Of a stretch of 64,000 nucleotides of DNA, positions 8,043 through 17,271 are shown one piece after another. The DNA lies in assembly GCA_913774845.1 (NCBI GenBank), contig CAJYJO010000030.1:62001-126000 (forward strand). Reading direction: 5' to 3'. Made by a program: the position numbers and the translations under genes. The notes beneath the pieces are model-generated. The model saw only the letters and a list, made by a program, of their open reading frames with translations, was not told the DNA's origin and searched no databases. Each line of letters begins with the position of its first letter. Position 1 is the stretch's first letter. The stretch comes from an uncultured Microbacterium sp. (GTDB taxonomy: Bacteria > Actinomycetota > Actinomycetes > Actinomycetales > Microbacteriaceae).

Positions 8043-9371
8043 TCAGGCCGCGGCGTGAGCGCGCTCGGCCTCGACCACGGCCTCACGCTGCTGGCGGGTC
8101 CAGGTCTCCCGGGTCGCGAGCGCCGACACCAGGCCGATCGCCGCGTACAGGGAGAACAGCGCCGCGGGACCGCCCCACCCGAACGACGCGAACAGCAGCG
8201 TCGTGATGAACGGGGTGAAGCCCGAGACCATCGCCGAGATCTGATAGGCCAGCGAGGCTCCGGACGTGCGGGTGTTGGCGGTGAACAGTTCCGGGAACCA
8301 GGCGCCCTGGCATCCGGCGAGCGCGTTCTGGAAGACCGCGTACGACAGCACGATCACGACCACGATCAGCGGGTACACGGCCGTGTTCACGCCGAGGAAC
8401 ATCAGGAAGCCCCACAGGATGCCGAGCGCGCAGACGACGATGTAGGGCGGGCGGCGACCGATGCGGTCGGTGAGCTTGGCCCAGCCCCAGGTCGCGAAGA
8501 TGCCGACGCCGGCCGCGATGCACAGGGCGGTGAGGGTCTGCCAGCTCTCGGTGATCTTGTTGGTGTTGAGGTACGAGATCAGGTAGGTGACCGACACGGC
8601 GTATCCGGCCGTCTCCGCGACGCGCAGGCCGATGCCGCGGAGGATGTTGCGCCAGTCCGACTTGATGACCTCCGTCAGGGGCGACTTGAGGATCTTGCCC
8701 TCGTTCTTGACGTCTTCGAAGACGGGCGATTCGGGCACCTTGGAGCGGATGACGAGACCCACGATGACGAGCAGGATGCTGGCGAGGAACGGCACGCGCC
8801 AGGCCCAGTCGCCGGGGAGGTGCACGCTGATGAGGAAGACGAGGTTGGCCATGAGCAGACCGACCGGGAAGCCGGCCTGGACGATGCCGGTGAAGGACCC
8901 CTTCGAGCGCCACGGGGCGTGCTCGTAGGTCATGAGGATCGCCCCGCCCCACTCAGCGCCGAACGCGAGGCCCTGGATGATGCGCACGGTCACCAGGAGG
9001 ATCGGCGCGACGATGCCGGCCACCGCGTAGGTGGGCAGCAGGCCGATGGCGAAGGTCGCGAGGCCCATCACGATGAGCGAGGTCACCAGGACCGGCTTTC
9101 GGCCGACCCGGTCGCCGAGGTGCCCGCCGATGATGCCGCCCAGGGGGCGCGCGGCGAACCCGACCCCGAGGGTCGCGAACGACAGGAGGACTCCCGTCAG
9201 CGCGTCGCCGCCCGGGAAGAACGCGGTGCCGAAGTACAGCGCCGCGGCGGTTCCGAATCCGATGAAGTCGTAGGTCTCGATGACCGCCCCGACTCCGGAG
9301 CCCACGGCCACGCGCCGCACGTCCTTCGTCCCGCGGACCGGCCCTCGCATCTTGATGGCTTCTGTGCTCAT
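8043..9371 (-). CDS. MFS transporter, metabolite:H+ symporter (MHS) type
   Basis: The 442-residue protein has about 12 hydrophobic segments and the MHS signature: FIGFGTAAALYFGTAFFP in the first helix, LGGIIGGHLGDRVGRKPVLV in loop 2-3, EWGGAILMTYEHAP and LTDRIGRRPPYIV in loop 8-9. MHS relatives import organic acids, polyols or osmolytes with protons. The N-terminus MSTEAIKMRG is cytoplasmic, and GAAAGGG lies upstream of the ATG. It is transcribed divergently from the SDR-transketolase operon across a 12-7-12 dyad, so it probably imports the substrate of this pathway; an acid or polyol seems likelier than a hexose. Confidence 0.85.
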   Translation of the reverse strand: MSTEAIKMRGPVRGTKDVRRVAVGSGVGAVIETYDFIGFGTAAALYFGTAFFPGGDALTGVLLSFATLGVGFAARPLGGIIGGHLGDRVGRKPVLVTSLIVMGLATFAIGLLPTYAVAGIVAPILLVTVRIIQGLAFGAEWGGAILMTYEHAPWRSKGSFTGIVQAGFPVGLLMANLVFLISVHLPGDWAWRVPFLASILLVIVGLVIRSKVPESPVFEDVKNEGKILKSPLTEVIKSDWRNILRGIGLRVAETAGYAVSVTYLISYLNTNKITESWQTLTALCIAAGVGIFATWGWAKLTDRIGRRPPYIVVCALGILWGFLMFLGVNTAVYPLIVVVIVLSYAVFQNALAGCQGAWFPELFTANTRTSGASLAYQISAMVSGFTPFITTLLFASFGWGGPAALFSLYAAIGLVSALATRETWTRQQREAVVEAERAHAAA

Positions 9372-9451
9372 CACTGTGCCCTTTCTCACGTCATTGTGCA
9401 CGAGCGGTACCGGACCGCCGTCGGATCGATTGTGCAACTCCGAAGTCGTAC

Positions 9452-9482
9452 TGTCAACAGTTCGACGCTTGAACTGCTGACA
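9452..9482. promoter_or_regulatory. Operator-like inverted repeat in divergent promoter region
   Basis: TGTCAACAGTTC (9452-9463), a 7-nt spacer, and GAACTGCTGACA (9471-9482) form a dyad matching at 11 of 12 positions. It lies between the divergent MHS transporter and the SDR gene. The half-site matches TGTCGACAGTT at 4019-4029 upstream of the kinase operon. Probably bound by the GntR regulator. Confidence 0.65.
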
Positions 9483-9539
9483 ACTTCGATCTAGCATGGC
9501 GACGGTCGCGACGACGCGACAGAAGGAAGGGTGATCCCC

Positions 9540-10310
9540 ATGACCACGACCCGCACCGCCGTCCTCACCGGCGCCGCCGCCGAGCGCGGCATCGGCCGCG
9601 CCACGGCCCACGAGTACGCCAAGGCGGGCTGGGCCGTCGCCGTCCTCGACCTCGACGGCCCCCTGGCCGAGAAGGTCGCCGCGGAGATCGCCGCCGAGCA
9701 CGGCGTCGCCGCGTACGGCGGGACCATCGACGTCGCCGACGAAGCCTCCGTGCAGGCCGCTCACGCCGCCGTCCAGGCCGAGGTCGACGCCGGCCGCCTG
9801 CCCGCCGTCGGCGCGCTGGCCAACATCGCCGGGATCACGTCCCCCGTCTCGTTCCTCGAGACGACGCTCGACCTGTGGAATAAGGTCATGGCCGTGAACG
9901 CCACCGGTACCTACCTGGTGACCAAGGCGTTCCTGCCCGGCATGATCGCTCAGGGCTTCGGCCGGATCGTGAACATGTCGTCGGTCTCCGCGCAGCGCGG
10001 AGGCGGCGTGTTCGGCAAGGTCCCCTACTCCGCAGCGAAGGCCGCCATCCTCGGCTTCACGAAGGCGCTCGCCCGCGAGCTCGGCGACTCCGGCGTGACC
10101 GTCAACGCCGTCACGCCCGGGGCCGTCGACACGAACATCCGTGTCGGGAGCACCGACGAGCTCGAGGCGAGCATCGTGGCCGGCATCCCCCTCGGACGCA
10201 CCGCGACCCCCGAAGAGGTCGGCGCCGTCTTCGTCTTCCTCTCCAGCGATCAGGCCGCCTACCTGCAGGGCACCACGATCGACATCAACGGCGGCAGCCA
10301 CCTCCACTGA
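9540..10310 (+). CDS. SDR-family dehydrogenase
   Basis: The 256-residue classical short-chain dehydrogenase has the cofactor motif TGAAAERGIGRATA, ANIAGIT, the catalytic Ser in NMSSVSAQ and YSAAK (Tyr and Lys). DLD after the second strand suggests an NAD(H) preference. ATG at 9540 is chosen over GTG at 9531 because GAAGGAAGGG is correctly spaced from it. It is the first gene of an operon with the two transketolase halves (29-bp gap) and is probably the polyol, ketose or sugar-acid dehydrogenase of the pathway; the substrate is unknown. Confidence 0.85.
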   Translation: MTTTRTAVLTGAAAERGIGRATAHEYAKAGWAVAVLDLDGPLAEKVAAEIAAEHGVAAYGGTIDVADEASVQAAHAAVQAEVDAGRLPAVGALANIAGITSPVSFLETTLDLWNKVMAVNATGTYLVTKAFLPGMIAQGFGRIVNMSSVSAQRGGGVFGKVPYSAAKAAILGFTKALARELGDSGVTVNAVTPGAVDTNIRVGSTDELEASIVAGIPLGRTATPEEVGAVFVFLSSDQAAYLQGTTIDINGGSHLH

Positions 10311-10339
10311 CCGCCGATCGTCTCGACGAGGAGTCATCG

Positions 10340-11212
10340 ATGACCACTCAGACACGTCCGACCACCGCGACCGACCGCGCCGCTCGCGTGCGTGCGGGCG
10401 CGCAACGGATCCGCCTCAACGCCCTCCACATGGGCGAGGTCCAGGGGCAGGGCTACATCGGCCAAGCGCTCGGCGCCGCCGACGTGCTTGCCGCGGTATA
10501 CCTCGATCAGCTGCGCCACCGCCCGGCCGACCCGCACTGGGACGAGCGCGACCGCTTCCTGCTGTCGACCGGCCACTACGCGATCGCGCTGTACGCGGCC
10601 CTGGCCGAGGCCGGGGTCATCCCGCGCGAAGAGCTCGACACCTACGGCTCCGACGACTCGCGCCTGCCGATGTCGGGAATGGCCAGCTACACGCCGGGCA
10701 TGGAGATCTCGGGCGGATCCCTCGGGCACGGCCTCACCGTCGCGGTCGGCATGGCCCTGGGCCTGCGGCACCGCGGCAGCGACGCGCGGGTGTTCAACTT
10801 CCTCTCCGACGGCGAACTCAACGAGGGATCCACGTGGGAAGCGGCCATGAGTGCGGCATCCCACCGCCTCGGCAATCTCACCGCCCTTGTCGACATGAAC
10901 GCCCTGCAGGCCGACGGCCCCACCGCGGGCGTCCTCGCGATCGAACCGGCCGAGGAGAAGTGGGCCGCGTTCGGATGGAACACCCAGCGCGTCGACGGCA
11001 ACGACCCGGATGCCGTGCTCGCGGCGTTCGACGCCATCTCCGACCGCGATCCGGTGGGCGCGCCGCAGGTGATCCTGTTCGACGTCACCGTCGGCAAGGG
11101 CGTGCCCCTGCTCGAGCAGCGCGAGAAGAACCACTTCATGAGAATCGACGAACACGAATGGGCGATCTGCCGCGATCAGCTGATCGCGGGCTTCGAGGAG
11201 GCCGGCCGATGA
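10340..11212 (+). CDS. Transketolase, N-terminal (thiamine-diphosphate pyrophosphate) subunit
   Basis: The 290-residue protein equals the first third of transketolase: RIRLNALHM..GQGYIGQALGAADVLAAVY, STGHYAIALYAALAEAG, GGSLGHGLTVAVGMALG and the thiamine-diphosphate/Mg motif SDGELNEGSTWEA with a downstream Asn. It must pair with the next gene product to form the active site between subunits. Split transketolases are common in accessory sugar pathways and differ from the single-chain housekeeping enzyme. GAGGAG precedes the ATG; the stop overlaps the next start by 4 bp, which keeps subunit synthesis equal. Confidence 0.9.
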   Translation: MTTQTRPTTATDRAARVRAGAQRIRLNALHMGEVQGQGYIGQALGAADVLAAVYLDQLRHRPADPHWDERDRFLLSTGHYAIALYAALAEAGVIPREELDTYGSDDSRLPMSGMASYTPGMEISGGSLGHGLTVAVGMALGLRHRGSDARVFNFLSDGELNEGSTWEAAMSAASHRLGNLTALVDMNALQADGPTAGVLAIEPAEEKWAAFGWNTQRVDGNDPDAVLAAFDAISDRDPVGAPQVILFDVTVGKGVPLLEQREKNHFMRIDEHEWAICRDQLIAGFEEAGR

Positions 11213-12198
11213 GCACCACCACTCCCAAGCTGAAGACCTCGGCGATGATCGCCTCGTTCGCCGACCCCGGCCAGAAGACCGCGCCGGCGCCGTTCGGACA
11301 CGCGCTGGCCGCCCTGGCCGAACGTGACGAACGTGTCGTGGGCCTGAGCGCAGACCTCGCCAAGTACACCGACATGCACATCTTCCGCGACCGGCACCCG
11401 GAGCGGTTCTTCCAGATGGGCATGGCCGAGCAGCTCCTGTTCGGCGCGGCCGCGGGCATGGCCGAGGTCGGCCTGGTGCCCTTCGCGTCGACCTACTCGG
11501 TGTTCGCCGCGCGCCGCGCGTACGACTTCATCTGCCTCGACATCGCCGAGCCGAACCTCAACGTCAACGTCGTGGGCGGCCTCCCCGGTCTCACGACCGG
11601 CTACGGCCCGAGCCACCAGGCGACCGAGGACGTGGCGATCTTCCGCGGGATGCCGAACCTCACCATCGTGGACCCGTGCGACTCGGTCGACATCGCCGCG
11701 GCCGTACCCCAGCTCGCCGCACACGACGGACCCACCTACCTGCGCCTCCTGCGGGGCAACGTGCCGACCGTGCTCGACGAGTACGGTTACACGTTCGAGC
11801 TCGGTAAGGCGAAGGTGGTGCGGCCGGGAGCCGACGTAGTCTTCGTCTCGAGCGGGCTCATGACCATGCGCGCCCTCCAGGCCGCCGAGCGGCTCGCGGC
11901 GGACCGCATCGACGTGGCCGTGGTGCACGCGCCGACGCTCAAGCCGTTCGACGAGGAGACGGTGGTGCGCGAGCTGGACACCCCGCGCCTCGCGGTGGCG
12001 CTGGAGAACCACACCGTCGTGGGCGGCCTGTTCGAGACCGTCGCCGGCGCGCTGGTCCGACGCGGGATCGGTCGCCGGGTGGTCCCCGTGGGGCTGCCCG
12101 ACGAGTTCCTGGATGCCGGGGCGCTGCCGACCCTGCACGAGCGGTACGGCCTGTCGACCGACGCGATCGTCGCGAAGGTGAGGGCCGAGCTCGACTGA
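11209..12198 (+). CDS. Transketolase, C-terminal (pyrimidine-binding) subunit
   Basis: The 329-residue partner has the pyrimidine-domain features LSADLAKYTDMHIFRDRHPERF, FQMGMAEQLLFGAAAGMAEVG (with the Glu that activates thiamine) and FASTYSVFAARRAYDF, then GPSHQATEDVAIFRGMPN and the C-terminal domain (about 200-329) with VVHAPTLKPFDEE and ENHTVVGGL. Together with the upstream subunit it would move a C2 (or dihydroxyacetone-like) unit between ketose and aldose phosphates. A D-apulose-4-phosphate-type or erythrulose-type donor is possible given the neighbouring kinase. Confidence 0.9.
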   Translation: MSTTTPKLKTSAMIASFADPGQKTAPAPFGHALAALAERDERVVGLSADLAKYTDMHIFRDRHPERFFQMGMAEQLLFGAAAGMAEVGLVPFASTYSVFAARRAYDFICLDIAEPNLNVNVVGGLPGLTTGYGPSHQATEDVAIFRGMPNLTIVDPCDSVDIAAAVPQLAAHDGPTYLRLLRGNVPTVLDEYGYTFELGKAKVVRPGADVVFVSSGLMTMRALQAAERLAADRIDVAVVHAPTLKPFDEETVVRELDTPRLAVALENHTVVGGLFETVAGALVRRGIGRRVVPVGLPDEFLDAGALPTLHERYGLSTDAIVAKVRAELD

Positions 12199-12248
12199 GC
12201 CGGCGCCGGCGCGTCTCGGCGCGCCCCTGGCACCTCACACGAGGGAAG

Positions 12249-13424
12249 TCAGGGGCGCAGCACGACCTTGATGCAGCCGTCCTCCTTCTTCTCGAACGTC
12301 TCGTAGAGAGCGGGCGCGTCCTCCAGCGGGGCGTGATGCGTGACCAGGTCCATCACGCCGAGCGGGTCGGCGGGATCCTCCACCAGCGGCAGGAGGTCGT
12401 CGATCCAGCGCTTGACGTTGCACTGGCCCATGCGCAGGTTCAGCTGCTGGTCGAACATCGTCTTCATCGGCAGGATGTCCGCCTCACCGGCGTAGACGCC
12501 GCTGAGCGACACGGTTCCCCCGCGGCGGACGACGTCGATCGAAGCGTGCACCGCGGCGAGGCGATCGAGGCCCGCGGTGTCCATCAGCTTCTGGGCGATG
12601 GCATCCGGGAGGAGGCCGATCGCTTTCTGCGCGAACTTTATGCCGCCGTTGCCGTGCGCCTCCATACCGACCGCGTCGACGACCCCGTCGGCTCCGCGGC
12701 CGTCGGTGAGGTCGCGCAGCTCGTCGACCACGGTGTCGGTGAGGTCGAAGGTCTCGACGCCGTGCCGCTCCGCCATCGCGCGGCGCTCGGTCACGGGCTC
12801 GACGGCGAGGACTCGGTAGCCCAGGTGGATGCCGATGCGCGAGACGAACTGTCCGACGGGCCCCAGGCCCATGACCGCGAGCGTGCCACCGTCCGGAACG
12901 TGCGCGTACTGCACGCCCTGCCACGCCGTCGGCACGATGTCGCTGAGGAACAGGTAGCGGTCGTCGGGCAGGTCGTGCCCGACCTTGATGTGGTTGTAGT
13001 CCGCGAGCGGGACGCGCAGGTATTCGGCCTGACCGCCGGGCACCTGACCGTAGAGCTTGGTGTAGCCGAAGAGGGCGGCGCCGCTGCCGTACTCGCGCAC
13101 CTGCGTGGTCTCGCACTGCGACTGCAGCCCGCGAAGGCACATGAAGCAGTGCCCGCAGGAGATGTTGAACGGGACGACGACGCGGTCGCCCACGGCGAGG
13201 TTCGTCACGCCCGAGCCGACCTCGACGACCACGCCCATGGGCTCGTGGCCGAGGACGTCACCCGGGTCGATGAACGGCCCGAAGAGCTCGTAGAGGTGCA
13301 GGTCGGAGCCGCAGATCGCGGTGGACGTGATCTTCACGATCGCGTCGGTCTGTTCGAGGATCTCCGGGTCGGGGACCTCCTCGACGCTCACGTCGCGCTT
13401 GCCCTGCCAGGTCAGTGCCTTCAT
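12249..13424 (-). CDS. Zinc-dependent alcohol dehydrogenase, formaldehyde-dehydrogenase-like
   Basis: The 391-residue medium-chain dehydrogenase has catalytic zinc ligands in ICGSDLH and GHEPMG, four structural-zinc cysteines in CGHCFMC..C (SCGHCFMCLRGLQSQC), and the Rossmann motif VMGLGPVGQFVSR. The insertions (PDAIAQKLMDTAGLDRL) resemble the glutathione-independent formaldehyde dehydrogenase subgroup, whose members also oxidise various alcohols and polyols. The ATG at 13424 is chosen because GAGAGG precedes it; a start five codons upstream has none. It converges on the transketolase operon, so any role in the same pathway is only suggested by position. Confidence 0.85.
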   Translation of the reverse strand: MKALTWQGKRDVSVEEVPDPEILEQTDAIVKITSTAICGSDLHLYELFGPFIDPGDVLGHEPMGVVVEVGSGVTNLAVGDRVVVPFNISCGHCFMCLRGLQSQCETTQVREYGSGAALFGYTKLYGQVPGGQAEYLRVPLADYNHIKVGHDLPDDRYLFLSDIVPTAWQGVQYAHVPDGGTLAVMGLGPVGQFVSRIGIHLGYRVLAVEPVTERRAMAERHGVETFDLTDTVVDELRDLTDGRGADGVVDAVGMEAHGNGGIKFAQKAIGLLPDAIAQKLMDTAGLDRLAAVHASIDVVRRGGTVSLSGVYAGEADILPMKTMFDQQLNLRMGQCNVKRWIDDLLPLVEDPADPLGVMDLVTHHAPLEDAPALYETFEKKEDGCIKVVLRP

Positions 13425-13644
13425 GCTGGTGCCTCTCATCGGGGGAACGGGCGGCCAGTGTCATCCGCTCGCCCCGATTCCCTCGACCCCCTTGACGAAC
13501 CCGGCCTCGACCGTCGGGGTCACGGATGCCGGGGCCAGGCGCCGCGGACGCACGGCGGTATCGCCCCCGCACCCCACGCGTGAGTCGCCGAGATCCGTCG
13601 CCTCGCAGCGGGCCCAGGCGACATCGTTCGGCGACTCGCGCGGG

Positions 13645-14493
13645 TCACCGCCCGTGGGCGGGGATGGACGGACCCAGCACGGCCAGCAGACGCAGCTTGT
13701 CGGCGCTCTCGCTGCCGGGGACCGCGGTGTAGACGAGCAGCGAATGCGACGTCTCCGGGTCGACGAGCGACTGGCAGTGCAGCTCGAGCGCGCCGACCGT
13801 GGGATGGACGAACCTCTTGGTCGCGCTCGGCCGCAGCCCCACCTCGTGCGCGGCCCATAAGGTCCGGAACTCCGCGCTGCGCTCGAGCAGCTCGTCGGCG
13901 AGGGAGGCCGCCCGGGAGCCGGGGCCGCGGCGGCCCGCGAGCTCGCGCAGCCCGGCGGCGAAGAGCCGACCGAGGAACTCGTGCTCCTCTGGCGCGTAGA
14001 GTGCCCGCGACGCGGGATCGCTGAACCACCGGTAGCCCAGGCTCCGCTCAGGCCCCGACCGGAGCGACGCGTCACCGACCAGGGTGGCGCCCAGGGGCGA
14101 CTGCCGCAGCGTCTCGCCGAGTTCGGTGACGATCTCCGCGGGGGTGTCGTCGAGGCGATCGAGGATGCGGAGGAGTCCCGGGCTGACGTGCTCGCCCGCG
14201 GCGGACCGCTCGTCGGGCGCGTGTCCGGCGAGCCGGAACAGGTGGTCGCGCTCGGCGCGCGTGAGGTGAAATCCTTGCGCGATCGCGGCGAGCATCTGGG
14301 GCGAGGGCTGCGGCCCGCGTTCCCGCTCCAACCGCGCGTAGTAGTCGGTCGACATGTGCGCGAGGGCCGCGGCCTCCTCGCGCCGGAGCCCGGGCGTCCG
14401 GCGCCTGATGCCGCGCGGCATCCCGACGTCCTCGGGTTGGAGCGCCTCGCGCCGAGTGCGGAGGAAATCCGCGAGGGCCGTTCGGTCGATCAT
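13645..14493 (-). CDS. XRE-family regulator with MmyB-like ligand domain
   Basis: The 282-residue regulator has an N-terminal helix-turn-helix (about 5-75: [49 protein letters not shown]) followed by an MmyB-like domain (about 105-270) with [27 protein letters not shown] and [11 protein letters not shown]. This architecture is frequent in actinobacteria, usually divergent to a short-chain dehydrogenase that it is thought to control; here the SDR at 14678 is divergent across 184 bp. The ligand is unknown. The 220 bp to the next gene on the left hold nothing I can identify. Confidence 0.88.
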   Translation of the reverse strand: MIDRTALADFLRTRREALQPEDVGMPRGIRRRTPGLRREEAAALAHMSTDYYARLERERGPQPSPQMLAAIAQGFHLTRAERDHLFRLAGHAPDERSAAGEHVSPGLLRILDRLDDTPAEIVTELGETLRQSPLGATLVGDASLRSGPERSLGYRWFSDPASRALYAPEEHEFLGRLFAAGLRELAGRRGPGSRAASLADELLERSAEFRTLWAAHEVGLRPSATKRFVHPTVGALELHCQSLVDPETSHSLLVYTAVPGSESADKLRLLAVLGPSIPAHGR

Positions 14494-14677
14494 GGTCCCT
14501 GTCTACCCGCCGGTCGGGCGCGGATCCAGGACGCGGCGATCCCCCTCTCGCGGTTCGCCGCGAGACGCGACCCGCAGCGGAGCCGGAGACGCGGCCCGCC
14601 CAGCCGGGGATCGACGGGTCCTGGTTGGGATCCCTTTCCCGGCGCACGCTGGGACCGACCCCGACCGAGGAGACACC

Positions 14678-15613
14678 ATGACCGACATCGACATCCCCAT
14701 CCCCTCCCTCGCCGGCCACCGGGCCGTGCTGACCGGCGGCAGCGACGGCATGGGACTCGTGATCGCCGAGCGCCTGGCCGCCGCGGGCGCCGAGGTCGTC
14801 CTCCCCGTCCGCAACCGCGGGAAGGGCGACCGCGCCGTACGAACGATCCGCGAGCGCGTCCCCGACGCCCGCGTCGAGCTCCACGATCTCGACCTGTCGT
14901 CGCTCGCGAGCGTCGCGGCGTTCGCCGACGCGCTCCGCGCCGACGGGCGGCCGGTGCACCTGCTCGTCAACAACGCCGGGGTCATGACACCGCCCGAGCG
15001 GCAGACCACCGCCGACGGGTTCGAGGTGCAGTTCGGCACGAACCACCTCGGTCACGTGGCGCTCGTCGGCGGCATCCTTCCGCTGCTCGTCGCGGGGCGA
15101 GCGCGGGTCGTGACGCAGCTGAGCATCGCCGCACGCAGCGGACGCATCGACTGGGAGGACCTCCGAGCCGAACGCTCGTACGACGGTCAGCGCACGTATT
15201 CGGCATCGAAGATCGCCCTCGGCCTCTTCGCGCGCGAACTCGACCGGCGCAGCCGCGAGGGCGACTGGGGTCTGACGAGCGTCGTGTCGCACCCGGGTGT
15301 CGCGCCCTCGAACCTCCTGGCCGCCCGTCCCGAGATCGGCCGCACCACCGACGTCCCGGCCGTGCGCGCCATCCGCTGGATGTCGCGCCACGGCATCCTG
15401 CTCGGCACCGTCCGCTCGGCCGCGCAGCCGGCTCTGCTGGCCGCGACGACCACCGCCCCGCGCAGCGACGTGCTGTATGGCCCGCGCGGCCCGCTGCACC
15501 TCGGCGGCGCCCCGACGACCCACGCGCTGTACCGCCCGCTCCGCGACCTCGACGAGGCCCGTCGCGTCTGGGACGAGTCGCAGCGCCTCGCGGGGGTCGC
15601 GCTCCGAGGGTGA
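14678..15613 (+). CDS. SDR-family oxidoreductase
   Basis: The 311-residue protein has the NADP-type motif [19 protein letters not shown] and YSASK (catalytic Tyr and Lys). The atypical length and the C-terminal segment after [14 protein letters not shown] resemble the retinol-dehydrogenase/WW-oxidoreductase-like SDR subgroup. GAGGAG precedes the ATG. It is divergent from an MmyB-type XRE regulator, which most likely controls it. The substrate is unknown. Confidence 0.85.
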   Translation: MTDIDIPIPSLAGHRAVLTGGSDGMGLVIAERLAAAGAEVVLPVRNRGKGDRAVRTIRERVPDARVELHDLDLSSLASVAAFADALRADGRPVHLLVNNAGVMTPPERQTTADGFEVQFGTNHLGHVALVGGILPLLVAGRARVVTQLSIAARSGRIDWEDLRAERSYDGQRTYSASKIALGLFARELDRRSREGDWGLTSVVSHPGVAPSNLLAARPEIGRTTDVPAVRAIRWMSRHGILLGTVRSAAQPALLAATTTAPRSDVLYGPRGPLHLGGAPTTHALYRPLRDLDEARRVWDESQRLAGVALRG

Positions 15614-15687
15614 CTCCCGCGTTCCGGTTGGCTGTGAGTTCGGGATGCCACGGCGCCCGCTCCCCGTGCGCTGCCTATGCTCCGAAC

Positions 15688-17223
15688 GTGGCCCCTGCAT
15701 CCCGCTCCCTCGATCTGCTCGCGGCCGGCGCCGGTGTCGGGGCCGCCGTCCTCGGCGCGGGACTCGGCGAACTGACCGCGGCCGCCGTCGCGCCGTCGGC
15801 GAGCCCCTTCGCCGTCATCGGCGGCGGGATGATCGACATCGCACCCCCGTGGGGGAAAGACCTTGCGATCAGCTGGTTCGGCACGAACGACAAGGCGGCC
15901 CTGCTGGTCGGCATCGCGATCCTCCTCCTGGCGATCGCCGCCGCCGCAGGGGTCCTCGAGCGCCGCCGCCCGCCCTGGGGCCGCGTGATCCTGGGCGGAC
16001 TCGGGGTCGTCGGGGTGATCGTGTCGATGACGCGGGCCGACGCCGACGTGCTGTCGCCGGCTCCGTCGTTCGTCGCGGCAGCCGTCGCCGTGGTCGTCGG
16101 GGCGCTGCTGATCGCGCGCCTCCGCCGCCCGGATGCCGTCCCCGAGAACACCACGGGCCCGTCCCGTCGCACCGTGCTCGTGTCCTCCGGTCTCGCGGTC
16201 GTCGTCGGGGCTCTCGCCGCGGTCGGTTCCGCGGCCGTCCGCGGCGGCACGCAGGCGGCGTCGGCGGTCCGCGCCGTCCTGCGCCTGCCCACCCCGGCGA
16301 CCACGACGCCCGTCCCGGCCACCGCGGAGCTCGGCATCGACGGCCTGAGCCCCGTCATCACGCCCTCGGCGGACTTCTACCGCATCGACACCGCACTCGT
16401 GGTGCCGCAGGTCGATCCGTCGACGTGGAGCCTTCGCATCCACGGCCTCGTCGAAGAAGACGTCGTGCTGACCTGGGACGACCTCGTCGCCCTGCCCCAG
16501 CGCGAGACCGTCGCGACCCTCGTGTGCGTGTCGAACGAGGTCGGCGGCGACCTGATCGGCACGGCGCGCTGGCTGGGCGTCCCGATCCGCGATCTGCTCG
16601 CGCGGGCGAAGCCGACGGCGGATGCCGACATGGTGCTGTCGCACTCGATCGACGGCTTCACCGCCTCGACGCCTCTCGAGGCGCTGACCGACGAGCGCGA
16701 CGCGCTGCTCGCGATCGGAATGAACGGCGAGGCGCTCCCGGTCGAACACGGTTTCCCGGTCCGGATGGTCGTCCCAGGCCTGTACGGCTACGTCTCCGCG
16801 ACGAAGTGGGTGACCGAGCTCGAGGTGACACGGTACGCCGTCGCCGAGGGGTACTGGACCTCGCGCGGATGGTCGGCCCGCGGCCCGGTGAAACTGGCAT
16901 CCCGGATCGACGTGCCGCGCGCCGGCGCGCGCGTCACCGCCGGATCGACGGTCATCGCCGGAGTCGCGTGGCACAACCACGTCGGCGTCTCGGGCGTCGA
17001 CGTTCAGATCGACGACGGACCGTGGACCCCCGCGAAGCTGGCGACGGCGATCTCGGCCGACACGTGGGTGCAGTGGAGTGTGCCGTGGGATGCCACGTCG
17101 GGCACGCACACGATCCGCTGCCGCGCGACGTCCGCCACCGGCGAGACCCAGACGCCGCAGCGTGCCGCCCCCGCCCCCGACGGCGCGACCGGCTGGGACG
17201 AGCTGACGCTCACCGTCGCGTGA
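15688..17223 (+). CDS. Membrane-anchored sulfite-oxidase-like molybdenum oxidoreductase
   Basis: The 511-residue protein has about four to five hydrophobic segments in residues 1-190, then a sulfite-oxidase-fold domain (about 215-410): SPVITPSADFYRIDTALVVPQVDP, TLVCVSNEVGGDLIGTARW with the Cys expected to ligate molybdenum, GFTASTPLE and GEALPVEHGFPVRMVVPGLYGY. A C-terminal immunoglobulin-like domain (about 415-511) follows. The catalytic part probably faces outside, held by its own membrane anchor, as no separate heme partner or twin-arginine signal is seen. The GTG start follows TATGCT by six bases, suggesting a leaderless mRNA. The physiological substrate is unknown. Confidence 0.85.
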   Translation: MAPASRSLDLLAAGAGVGAAVLGAGLGELTAAAVAPSASPFAVIGGGMIDIAPPWGKDLAISWFGTNDKAALLVGIAILLLAIAAAAGVLERRRPPWGRVILGGLGVVGVIVSMTRADADVLSPAPSFVAAAVAVVVGALLIARLRRPDAVPENTTGPSRRTVLVSSGLAVVVGALAAVGSAAVRGGTQAASAVRAVLRLPTPATTTPVPATAELGIDGLSPVITPSADFYRIDTALVVPQVDPSTWSLRIHGLVEEDVVLTWDDLVALPQRETVATLVCVSNEVGGDLIGTARWLGVPIRDLLARAKPTADADMVLSHSIDGFTASTPLEALTDERDALLAIGMNGEALPVEHGFPVRMVVPGLYGYVSATKWVTELEVTRYAVAEGYWTSRGWSARGPVKLASRIDVPRAGARVTAGSTVIAGVAWHNHVGVSGVDVQIDDGPWTPAKLATAISADTWVQWSVPWDATSGTHTIRCRATSATGETQTPQRAAPAPDGATGWDELTLTVA

Positions 17224-17230
17224 GACGCGA

Positions 17231-17257
17231 AGAGCCCCCGCACGCGGCGGAGGCTCT
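17231..17257. terminator. Bidirectional hairpin terminator
   Basis: A 10-bp stem with one mismatch (AGAGCCCCCG at 17231-17240 with CGGAGGCTCT at 17248-17257) and a 7-nt loop lie between two convergent genes. Confidence 0.75.
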
Positions 17258-17271
17258 CGCGTGGCTCACTC

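Noticed and set aside
12207-12260. Terminator between the transketolase operon and the alcohol dehydrogenase
   Set aside because: GGCGCG/CGCGCC and GCGCCCCTG/CAGGGGCGC repeats exist, but one arm is inside the dehydrogenase coding end, so I did not list it as a separate site.
13981-17223. Very long rightward open frame of over 1000 codons spanning a regulator gene, an SDR and the sulfite-oxidase-like gene
   Set aside because: Only its last part has protein-like composition; the rest is Arg/Pro-rich antisense or out-of-frame reading of GC-rich genes.
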